Origin: Microcaldota archaeon
GTDB taxonomy: Archaea; Micrarchaeota; Micrarchaeia; Micrarchaeales; Micrarchaeaceae
DNA: 64,000 nucleotides
Reading direction: 5' to 3'
NCBI GenBank assembly: GCA_028866775.1
Contig: JAGWHK010000002.1
Span: forward strand, 36,264 to 100,263
The position numbers and the translations under genes are program-made. Of this stretch, positions 53,442-59,838 are shown one piece after another. The notes beneath the pieces were generated by a model that saw only the letters and a list, made by a program, of their open reading frames with translations, did not search any database and was not told the origin of the DNA. Position 1 is the stretch's first letter. Each line of letters starts with the position of its first letter.

Positions 53442-53852
53442 ATGTGGGGCCGTGGGGGCACTAAGGACAAGGGGACAAGGCCTAGCGACGACACGGCCTT
53501 GATACGGGTTGTAAAACGCGATGACAGGGAAGGAGAGTTCTACGCATCAGTGAATAGATGGGTAGGCAGCAAAAAGCTTTTCATAAGTGCCAAGAACAAT
53601 GACTGGTGGAATGTCGTAAGCAGGGCGGCCGACAAGGCACACAGGCATTTCGTGCTTGAGGTAAGGGAAAGGTCCGAAGCAAGAAAACCATCGGTGGTTC
53701 TTGAGTTAACAAAACCTGATGGGGTTCTGACGCTGAGGGACGTAGAGCGAGAGGTAAACAGGGTGTACAACGGTCCGGTGAAGAGGCTACTTCGCAGGCC
53801 GAGTAGGAAGAGAGAACATTTGGGCATTGTTCTGCATGTAAAAGATCAGTGA
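53442..53852 (+). CDS. Small basic protein of unknown function
   Basis: The 136-residue, highly basic, soluble protein lies between the helicase promoter and tRNA-Phe. An AT-rich TATA region (TTTAATTATA near 53413-53422) lies about 25 bp before the ATG. The sequence alternates strands and helices (ALIRVVKRDD, KLFISAKNND, SVVLELTKPDGVLTL) and ends in an Arg-rich stretch, so it may bind nucleic acid. I considered ribosomal L31e because of size and charge, but the motifs do not match. Confidence 0.6.
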   Translation: MWGRGGTKDKGTRPSDDTALIRVVKRDDREGEFYASVNRWVGSKKLFISAKNNDWWNVVSRAADKAHRHFVLEVRERSEARKPSVVLELTKPDGVLTLRDVEREVNRVYNGPVKRLLRRPSRKREHLGIVLHVKDQ

Positions 53853-53865
53853 CTAGTCCCACATT

Positions 53866-53876
53866 ATTTATACTTA
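53866..53876 (+). promoter_or_regulatory. TATA box of the tRNA-Phe gene
   Basis: ATTTATACTTA at 53866-53876 lies about 29 bp before the tRNA start at 53900. Confidence 0.55.
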
Positions 53877-53899
53877 TATGCAAGTTAATTATCAATCAC

Positions 53900-53971
53900 G
53901 CCGCAATAGCTCAGTGGGAGAGCGGTCCGCTGAAGACGGACAGGCCGCAGGTTCAAATCCTGCTTGCGGCA
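53900..53971 (+). tRNA. tRNA-Phe (GAA)
   Basis: A full cloverleaf can be drawn: acceptor GCCGCAA/TTGCGGC, D arm GCTC...GAGC, anticodon stem GTCCG/CGGAC around loop CTGAAGA (anticodon GAA), variable AGGCC, T arm GCAGG/CCTGC around TTCAAAT, discriminator A at 53971. No intron, and the CCA is not encoded. Its last 12 bases before the discriminator are partly repeated downstream. Confidence 0.95.
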
Positions 53972-54018
53972 TCCTTATTTTTACGACGACAAATCGACGT
54001 CAAATCAAACACAAGTAA

Positions 54019-54030
54019 TTTATATTATAA
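54019..54030 (+). promoter_or_regulatory. TATA box of the insert gene
   Basis: TTTATATTATAA at 54019-54030 is about 30 bp before the ATG at 54055. Confidence 0.55.
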
Positions 54031-54054
54031 CGAATCAATTAAAATTGTGAGTAG

Positions 54055-54537
54055 ATGAACAGCGTAACAAAGAAAGCTGCTGAGGAGATAAAGACGCGTG
54101 TTATTCCTAAAGGGCCAATAGCGGTGCCACAAGCAAAGATATTGGAGGTATTGCGTGATAGTGTTATAAATGGTCCGGAAGGTGGTAAAAAGGCAAGCAG
54201 GTTTCCTACAATACACTCTTATCTGGAAATGGAAGGAGAAGATATACCAAATGAGACTGTGAGAAAGCTCCGTGAAGAGTTTGTGCAAATACGCGCTTCA
54301 TTAGGAACCATGTCTTTGGGTATAATAGAAGATGGTCAATTCGTTCTTGTTGATAAAATAAGTGGGAGGGCATTTGCATCAAATCCAGATGCAGGCATAT
54401 TTCTAAGAAATGTCGGGTTACCACGCGATTTCCCTGCATCGGAGAGGATAGCAGAGCTCGTATCAAGTTCGATAGAAATGTGTGACGAAGCAATTCGTAG
54501 AAATTGTGGTTTTGGTAAATATACTACTTCTGGTTGA
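54055..54537 (+). CDS. Uncharacterised AT-rich gene inside the tRNA-flanking insert
   Basis: The 160-residue soluble protein starts MNSVTKKAAEE. It is a mixed alpha/beta protein with a central LGIIEDGQFVLVDKIS strand pair and helical ends; two cysteines lie near the end (MCDEAIRRNCGF). Its codons use more A/T (aaa, tta, gtt, cgt) than the neighbours, where AGG, CTC and ATA dominate, so it may be transferred. No TM helix or known family. A hairpin and terminator follow. Confidence 0.65.
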   Translation: MNSVTKKAAEEIKTRVIPKGPIAVPQAKILEVLRDSVINGPEGGKKASRFPTIHSYLEMEGEDIPNETVRKLREEFVQIRASLGTMSLGIIEDGQFVLVDKISGRAFASNPDAGIFLRNVGLPRDFPASERIAELVSSSIEMCDEAIRRNCGFGKYTTSG

Positions 54538-54541
54538 GATA

Positions 54542-54558
54542 TGCCGAAACATCCGGCA
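54542..54558 (+). other. Short hairpin after the insert gene
   Basis: TGCCG and CGGCA (54542-54546, 54554-54558) form a 5 bp stem around a 7 nt loop, followed by TTTGAC, just after the stop at 54537. It may mark the RNA 3' end. Confidence 0.35.
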
Positions 54559-54593
54559 TTTGACCTGTCGCATTGGTGCCTGCTTGCGGTATA

Positions 54594-54620
54594 ATTATGA
54601 ATTCGCTTCATAATCCTTTT
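54594..54620 (+). terminator. Perfect 8 bp hairpin followed by CCTTTT
   Basis: ATTATGAA (54594-54601) pairs perfectly with TTCATAAT (54607-54614) around TTCGC and is followed by CCTTTT. It sits 4 bp past the second copy of the tRNA repeat and could close the insert's transcript. Confidence 0.55.
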
Positions 54621-54656
54621 AAAGATTAGCTTTGTAGATACCTTAAGGCGGGGTAC

Positions 54657-54941
54657 ATGGTGAAAAACCTAGATGTGAGAGTTGAGGTAGCTTACATCGA
54701 ACTTAGGAGGAACCTGACCATATACTTCAGCCTTCTTCTGCTCTCCTTCATCGCCGCCACCAGCCTAGTGGTCTACGGCCTGCTTTACTACAATACAGGG
54801 CTCGGCAGGGCGTGGTCCGCCGTGGTCATATTCCTGCTCTTTATCAAGCTTGGATACGATGCAGTTGAGGACATGAAGAGGAGGTACAGGCAGTTCAAGG
54901 TGGACAACGCGCTGAACGACGCAATGATGAAGGATATCTGA
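54657..54941 (+). CDS. Small two-TM membrane protein
   Basis: The 94-residue protein has a polar N-terminus, two TM helices at about 20-45 and 50-68, then a charged cytoplasmic helix (EDMKRRYRQFKVDN). No family is recognised. A TTTTAAAG box near 54617 lies about 38 bp before the ATG, and it converges with the DHH gene 1 bp away. Confidence 0.65.
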   Translation: MVKNLDVRVEVAYIELRRNLTIYFSLLLLSFIAATSLVVYGLLYYNTGLGRAWSAVVIFLLFIKLGYDAVEDMKRRYRQFKVDNALNDAMMKDI

Positions 54942-54942
54942 T

Positions 54943-55923
54943 TCAGAGGATGCCATTGCTCTTTGCTGCCCTTTCTATCCTCTTTAGGAGAAGCACCCTT
55001 CCCTTCTGGGTGTTGACCGGGTATTTCTTGGGGTCGAATGAGAATCCCGATGCATGCGGATGACCTCCTCCGCCGAGGCTTGCCGCCAGCGGATTTATGT
55101 TGCTCTTTACGCTCCTTATGTTGCATCTCTTTGCATCCAGGTTTACAAATATCCCTATGTCCCTGCCGCTCTTCTTTATTATATGGTAGCAGGCATTTGT
55201 CGAGTTCAGCGTCCTTGCGAACCCAACCGCTATCTTGCTCCCTATTGGAACAAGCTCCTTTTTCATTTCCCCTATCCTGGCCTTGCTGATCCTGTCAAAT
55301 TCCCTCGCTGCATGGACTATGTCAGGGTTGGAAAGCTCGCCTCCGGCCAGAGTCCTTGCAAGCGCCTTAAGATTCTTGTCCGCCGAAGGCCTCGGGTCTA
55401 TGTTGTACTTGGTTATACCTATCGCGTACGTCTTTATGAGGGATCTTGACTTACTGTCTTTAGGCTTTAGGTTGAAGTCGGAATAATGGCATATCCTAGT
55501 GAATCTGCCTACGAATTTGCCCTCGAGGCCCAGCTCCCTTGAGGTTATCTCCGTGGCGCATTCATTGCGCTCTCCGCATATTATCCTTTCGCATTCTGGG
55601 GTTATTCTCTTAACTGCCTGCTCACTCCATGGATGATGGTCGAACCACCTGACTTTGCCCCCGCCCTTCTTTATGGTTTTTATTATGGACAGGAATAGGC
55701 CGACCTTTTGGTCATTTGCAGCCAGATCGGTTATGAAGAGGTCCACATCCTTTGGCTTCATCCTCTTTATCGCCTTTTCAACACCCTGCAGCGCCTCAAT
55801 GCTGTAGTCGATCAGGAATATGTCGCTGTCTTTGATCTTGTACCTCATCTGGAGCAGTGCGGCACACCCTATGCCATCTATGTCTGCGTTGTGGCTAATT
55901 ACCATCGTCCTTGTCTGCTTCAA
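54943..55923 (-). CDS. DHH-DHHA1 family phosphoesterase
   Basis: The 326-residue protein starts at TTG 55923; ATG 55905 is an alternative just before the core. It has SHNADIDG (residues 10-17) and a WFDHHPW motif (DHH), then the DHHA1 part with GGGGHPHASGF. Such enzymes act as nanoRNases, pApases or RecJ-like exonucleases with two metal ions. The second Asp of the first motif is shifted to the NADID form common in archaea. It lies 13 bp below the secreted-protein gene in the same direction. Confidence 0.88.
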   Translation of the reverse strand: MKQTRTMVISHNADIDGIGCAALLQMRYKIKDSDIFLIDYSIEALQGVEKAIKRMKPKDVDLFITDLAANDQKVGLFLSIIKTIKKGGGKVRWFDHHPWSEQAVKRITPECERIICGERNECATEITSRELGLEGKFVGRFTRICHYSDFNLKPKDSKSRSLIKTYAIGITKYNIDPRPSADKNLKALARTLAGGELSNPDIVHAAREFDRISKARIGEMKKELVPIGSKIAVGFARTLNSTNACYHIIKKSGRDIGIFVNLDAKRCNIRSVKSNINPLAASLGGGGHPHASGFSFDPKKYPVNTQKGRVLLLKRIERAAKSNGIL

Positions 55924-55936
55924 CGGATCGCCTAGG

Positions 55937-56983
55937 TCAGCCCTTGAATTTCGCTGGCCCGATGTTTGTTATGACACCTACGGAGCGAAGCGAGTTATAC
56001 ACCGAAGTCGAGTTGACCGCGATCATGTTGCCCGCATTCCAGAGTGATAGTTGGCCCGCGCATCTCCCACATAGCGCCGAGCTCCCGTAGAGGTAGGTGC
56101 TTGCACTGCCACCATCATAGACTGCAACCCCGCCCGGATAACCGTTCGATATGGATACCGTGGTATCGATCAGGTAGATGTTGCCGCCCGTAGAGAATGG
56201 GGATGCCAATATCCCTGTCGAGGGCATGCCGTATAGGTATGAGGCTGACGCATTGGTGTTGTAGAAATATGCGTTGAGTGAGGGTGATGCCTTTATGTAT
56301 GCCGCGGCCCCGGTCGCGTTGATCGTGGCGTTCCTAACTATTATGTTCCCAACTATCTCTGCTGAGGGCGTGTAGTTCACGTATATGCCGAACCTGGAGA
56401 ACGAATCGCTCTGCAGGTAAACGTTGCTGAGCGTTGCATTTCCCAGGCATCCGCCATAACCGTCGCTTGTTCCCCATAGGGAGTACGGCTCATCATACGA
56501 GACCAGGCTTAGGTTCGCAGTGACAGAGTTGCAGCCAGTCATTACGAGCGGCGGAAGGGCGAGGTAGGATAATGTGTAATTTAGGTATGTGTCGTATATT
56601 CTTGTCTTGTATTTGCCCGCCCCAAGGAGCTTCACTCCGGTAAGCATTCCCCCTGCACCGGCCTCGCTAAGGTAGGTGACGTTGAATGGACCTGTTGCAA
56701 TACTGTAGTTCTCTGCGGCAAGATAGACCGTATCTCCGCTGCGGAGTTTGGAAAATGCGCTAAGAAGCGCCTGACCCCTTGCCAGGTCTGTGTTGTTCTT
56801 CGCGTCGTATACTATCACATGCCCGTTCCTTTGCACAACAACCACGTCCCCATGCATATGCTTATTCTGAATTATAGAAGACATGTTATGAGCTTGGTTG
56901 GTATGAGCCGCGTTCGCAGCCAGTCCCAAAAGCGAAAGTACAGACACCAGCAATACCAGTGCAGAGAGAGATTTTGCCACCAT
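55937..56983 (-). CDS. Secreted beta-helix-like surface protein
   Basis: This is a 348-residue protein from ATG 56983, placed about 33 bp after a TATA box; a longer reading from 57052 crosses that box. Signal peptide: MVAKSLSALVLLVSVLSLLG with cleavage near ANA (residue 26). The mature part has repeated short strands with many Asn, Ser and Tyr (ATLSNVYLQS, GNIIVRNATIN, GNIYLIDTTVS), as in right-handed beta-helix proteins that bind or cut polysaccharide. Many Asn-X-Ser/Thr sites suggest glycosylation. No C-terminal anchor. Confidence 0.7.
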   Translation of the reverse strand: MVAKSLSALVLLVSVLSLLGLAANAAHTNQAHNMSSIIQNKHMHGDVVVVQRNGHVIVYDAKNNTDLARGQALLSAFSKLRSGDTVYLAAENYSIATGPFNVTYLSEAGAGGMLTGVKLLGAGKYKTRIYDTYLNYTLSYLALPPLVMTGCNSVTANLSLVSYDEPYSLWGTSDGYGGCLGNATLSNVYLQSDSFSRFGIYVNYTPSAEIVGNIIVRNATINATGAAAYIKASPSLNAYFYNTNASASYLYGMPSTGILASPFSTGGNIYLIDTTVSISNGYPGGVAVYDGGSASTYLYGSSALCGRCAGQLSLWNAGNMIAVNSTSVYNSLRSVGVITNIGPAKFKG

Positions 56984-57010
56984 GATCACTTTATTCTCTT
57001 TCTCGGTTTC

Positions 57011-57020
57011 ATATATATAA
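57011..57020 (-). promoter_or_regulatory. TATA box of the secreted-protein/DHH operon
   Basis: TTATATATAT on the minus strand (57020-57011) is about 33 bp before the ATG at 56983. Confidence 0.6.
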
Positions 57021-57117
57021 GCCTTATTGATGCCGCTTTGATGCCCCATCAAAATCCCTTGCTAAACATACGTTATGGGTTTTTATAGGTTATATCACAA
57101 TCCTATGGTGAGGGTAT

Positions 57118-58968
57118 ATGAGGGGCTCAGTCTGCATAATCCCCGCGGTTCTGCTTGCCGTGATGCTGGCTTCGATCTCCAGCGCAGCCTTTGTCGGCTC
57201 GTCTGAGATAAAGGCGCCTGCAGTAATACTCTACAACAACACAGGAAGCCTTACCACCATAACTTTGACCGTTACCACTGGGGCGGGCAATGTCAACTTT
57301 GTCAATGCCTCTGAGGTAGCGAACGACACCCATGAATCGGCAGACACAGCTGCCCATTATGCCTCACTCTATACAGGCAAGGACTTCTCCCACTACAACT
57401 TCACCTATTCGATCAACGATGGAGGCACGAACGTCTCGGGACCCAGTGCAGGCGCTGCTATGACGCTGCTCGCCATCTCGGCGCTGCAGAACAAGCCCCT
57501 AAGGAATGACTTCACGATAACAGGGACCATAAACCCGGATGGCACGATAGGACAGATCGGAGGGGCCCTAGACAAGATATCTGCTGCATCAGGGGCCGGA
57601 CTGGACCTTGTGCTGGTACCATGGGTGCCGCAGGGCGACCTGGAGCAGAGTGTATACTATATAGGTGAGAAGGAGTACGGAATTCCCATAGTCGAGGTGT
57701 CAAACATAACGCAAGCCGCATCATACGCGTTCAGCAACATGTCTGGGGTTGCGCACGAGGTATCGCTGAATTTCAGCACCAAATATAATGTGGATTCCCT
57801 TCCGGCAAGTCAGCTCAACTGCTCGAACGCCTGCAATGAGGCTCCGTTCATGGCTCTTACAAATTACACCATAAATGCCACAAGATCGCAGATAAACAAC
57901 ATATCCTCCTTCGGCGGCGGAACTGTAGCAGGCCAGCTATCAAGCGTAGTGGACCAGGCAACCGCAATCAGGGACAAAGGATACCTCTACGTATCCGCGG
58001 ACATATCGTTCCTTAGCTATCTTGATGCCTTTTACCTCTCCAATTACAACACGAGCCGGGACCAGGCACTCTCTTACATGCAGGGCGTACAGAACGGGTG
58101 CTCCGGACTGCTCATGCCCCAGCTTACTGCCAAGAACTATGAGTATGTGATAGGTGCAGAGCTGAGGCAGGGATGGGCTGGCTACACGATCAACAGCACC
58201 ATTGCGGGATTCAACGCCACAGGCTCCACCAGGGATGAGATAATAACCTCGATGTACACGGCCGGGCAGGCCCAGGCGTGGTGCGGTGCAGCATCGACTC
58301 TTTATAACTATGATTATGGGGGGTCTCCCATAGCTTTCTCAATATCTCTGAGGCAGCTTGCACTCAAGAGGATAAACAGGGCAGCCCAGTATCCCGGGAT
58401 GTACCTCCTGCTTGCAAGGCAGGCATACAGTGAACAGAACTACCCCGTGGCCATACTGGACGCAGACTATGCGTATTCATTGTCTTCGGCCGCTCAGGCA
58501 ACACCGGCCAACGTCTCGCAGGCTGACGCGGTAGCCTCTGCCATTGCCGACAACTCCACTTACGGGGTATGGGCAACCCAATTCTCCAAGGAGGCGCTAT
58601 TCTATACGTATGAATCGGCCGCGGCCGGGAACTCAACGCTTGCAGGCTACTATGCTGATGAGGCATATGCCTCTGCTGCGCTGGCCTCGCAGCTAAGCAA
58701 TGACACGAAGTCCATATACGAGAGCCTCGTTCCCATCACTTCCCCTACAGCGGTGCAGCCTAATTCAGGGTCCAGCAACGGCTACGGGGCAGAAACCCTC
58801 TCTGCGGTCAACGATCTCACGGCAAGGGTGCGCCAGCTCACCATGTTGGTCTCTGTATCGTTGGCGCTGCTTGCAGGGTGTATAGTGCTGATGGCTATCC
58901 TTGCGCACAAGGTGCTTGTGCTCTCCGCCGCGGTGAAGCGGAAGGGAGGTAGGGTTAGGGGAAGGTAG
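57118..58968 (+). CDS. Secreted Lon-type (S16) protease domain protein, membrane-anchored at the C-terminus
   Basis: The 616-residue protein has a signal peptide (cleavage near SSA, residue 22), then a Lon proteolytic domain at about 28-215: the catalytic Ser110 in GPSAGAAM and Lys153 in GGALDKISAA, 43 residues apart exactly as in E. coli Lon (Ser679, Lys722). The middle part is a helical, Ala/Tyr-rich external domain, and the chain ends with a TM helix (about 585-607) and a basic tail. There is no AAA+ domain, so it would cut unfolded or peptide substrates outside the membrane without ATP. TTTTTATAGG near 57074 is the probable promoter. Confidence 0.88.
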   Translation: MRGSVCIIPAVLLAVMLASISSAAFVGSSEIKAPAVILYNNTGSLTTITLTVTTGAGNVNFVNASEVANDTHESADTAAHYASLYTGKDFSHYNFTYSINDGGTNVSGPSAGAAMTLLAISALQNKPLRNDFTITGTINPDGTIGQIGGALDKISAASGAGLDLVLVPWVPQGDLEQSVYYIGEKEYGIPIVEVSNITQAASYAFSNMSGVAHEVSLNFSTKYNVDSLPASQLNCSNACNEAPFMALTNYTINATRSQINNISSFGGGTVAGQLSSVVDQATAIRDKGYLYVSADISFLSYLDAFYLSNYNTSRDQALSYMQGVQNGCSGLLMPQLTAKNYEYVIGAELRQGWAGYTINSTIAGFNATGSTRDEIITSMYTAGQAQAWCGAASTLYNYDYGGSPIAFSISLRQLALKRINRAAQYPGMYLLLARQAYSEQNYPVAILDADYAYSLSSAAQATPANVSQADAVASAIADNSTYGVWATQFSKEALFYTYESAAAGNSTLAGYYADEAYASAALASQLSNDTKSIYESLVPITSPTAVQPNSGSSNGYGAETLSAVNDLTARVRQLTMLVSVSLALLAGCIVLMAILAHKVLVLSAAVKRKGGRVRGR

Positions 58969-59016
58969 TTATACCTTTTCGCCTTAACGTTATCTGTTCT
59001 AACTCTAGGTGATAGT

Positions 59017-59184
59017 ATAACAGCTCTACCAGGAAAGAGGTGTATCTCGTGCGGACATCTTACTCATGAATACACCGAGTTCAAGTGCCCCTCATGCAAG
59101 AAGGGGGAGATAGTCAGGGACAAGCACTGCAGGGAGATCTCAAACGCCTACAAGTGCCCTGACTGCGGATTCGAGGGGCCGTGA
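59017..59184 (+). CDS. Small Zn-ribbon protein (COG2888-like) with no standard start codon
   Basis: The frame encodes a 55-residue protein with four CxxC-type zinc knuckles (CISC, CPSC, a Cys in DKHCREIS, CPDC) ending GFEGP, as in archaeal translation-linked Zn-ribbon proteins that sit beside aEF-1beta. No ATG, GTG or TTG exists between the upstream stop in this frame (58966) and the first zinc knuckle. The likely start is ATA at 59017, 4 nt after AGGTGAT, a match to the 16S rRNA 3' end. The N-terminal length then equals the family's. The next gene starts 4 nt after its stop. Confidence 0.8.
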   Translation: MTALPGKRCISCGHLTHEYTEFKCPSCKKGEIVRDKHCREISNAYKCPDCGFEGP

Positions 59185-59188
59185 TTCG

Positions 59189-59446
59189 ATGGCCACAGTA
59201 GTCACCATATTCAGGATATATCCGAAGGAGCAGGACCAGATAGCGAAGACTTTGGACGACATAAAGACCAAGATGGAGTACAAGCCCTCTGACATAAGGT
59301 CGGAGGAGGTGGCCTTCGGGATCAAGCTGATAAGGGCGGCCTTCAAGTTCGAGGACAAGGAGATGGGATCGTCCAAGATTGAGGATGCACTCAAGAAGCT
59401 CGACAGCGTGGGAGAAGTCGAAGTCGAGGAAGAGACTCTTCTCTGA
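59189..59446 (+). CDS. Elongation factor 1-beta (aEF-1beta)
   Basis: The 85-residue protein matches the archaeal guanine-nucleotide exchange factor for aEF-1A: VVTIFRIYPKE, VAFGIKLIRAAFKFED and VGEVEVEEETLL. It recycles aEF-1A-GDP. Coupled to the Zn-ribbon gene, a common archaeal pairing. Confidence 0.93.
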   Translation: MATVVTIFRIYPKEQDQIAKTLDDIKTKMEYKPSDIRSEEVAFGIKLIRAAFKFEDKEMGSSKIEDALKKLDSVGEVEVEEETLL

Positions 59447-59469
59447 ACTTCAGACTACATACTACTACG

Positions 59470-59478
59470 TCTTTATAT
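59470..59478 (+). promoter_or_regulatory. TATA box of the short pilin-like gene
   Basis: CTTTATATT at 59470-59478 is about 26 bp before the ATG at 59500. Confidence 0.5.
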
Positions 59479-59499
59479 TTTACGAGTTCAGAGGGTAAT

Positions 59500-59703
59500 A
59501 TGCCAATGCTTAGGCAGCAAAGCGCCATGGAATACCTGATGACATATGGCTGGAGCATACTAATAATCGCGATCGTGATTGCGGCATTGTTCGTACTTGG
59601 AGTCTTCAACGGCACTGGATCAGGAGGCGCGTCCGCCTGCGTTGCGCTGTCCGGATGGCAGTGCACAGGTCTGCAGCTTTACTCATCTGGCGCGATGAGA
59701 TGA
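59500..59703 (+). CDS. Short class III signal-peptide (pilin-like) protein, possibly truncated
   Basis: The first 30 residues (RQQSAMEYLMTYGWS and a hydrophobic helix) are a class III signal peptide. The following ACVALSGWQCTGLQLYSSG lines up with CVVAVGFSCTKPVLYSSG of the long pilin-like protein at 33184. The frame then stops at residue 67, whereas the long protein continues for hundreds of residues. It has a promoter, so it may be a short real pilin or the broken start of a longer gene; the next 130 bp show no clear continuation. Confidence 0.55.
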   Translation: MPMLRQQSAMEYLMTYGWSILIIAIVIAALFVLGVFNGTGSGGASACVALSGWQCTGLQLYSSGAMR

Positions 59704-59838
59704 GGATTGTGCCACCAGGTGGTACCATGCCGAGTACGAGCTTTGGAGCGATATCTAACTGATGATGAATTCCACTACATGCTTAAATAGATAAAATTCC
59801 ATAGAACGTACGATTGCAGATTTATCTCTGGGGGTCTG

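Larger units (their letters stand above)
53959..54589. mobile_element. Possible mini-insert at the tRNA-Phe 3' end, bounded by an 11 bp direct repeat
   Basis: CCTGCTTGCGG, part of the T-stem and acceptor 3' strand of tRNA-Phe (53959-53969), recurs at 54579-54589. The 620 bp between are visibly richer in A and T than the flanks and hold one gene. Repeats of a tRNA 3' end around foreign DNA are the mark of tRNA-targeted integrases, but no integrase is present, so this would be a remnant or a passively moved piece. Confidence 0.4.

Noticed and set aside
53442-53852. Ribosomal protein L31e
   Set aside because: Size and charge fit, but the family's conserved strands and Arg/Lys pattern are not found.
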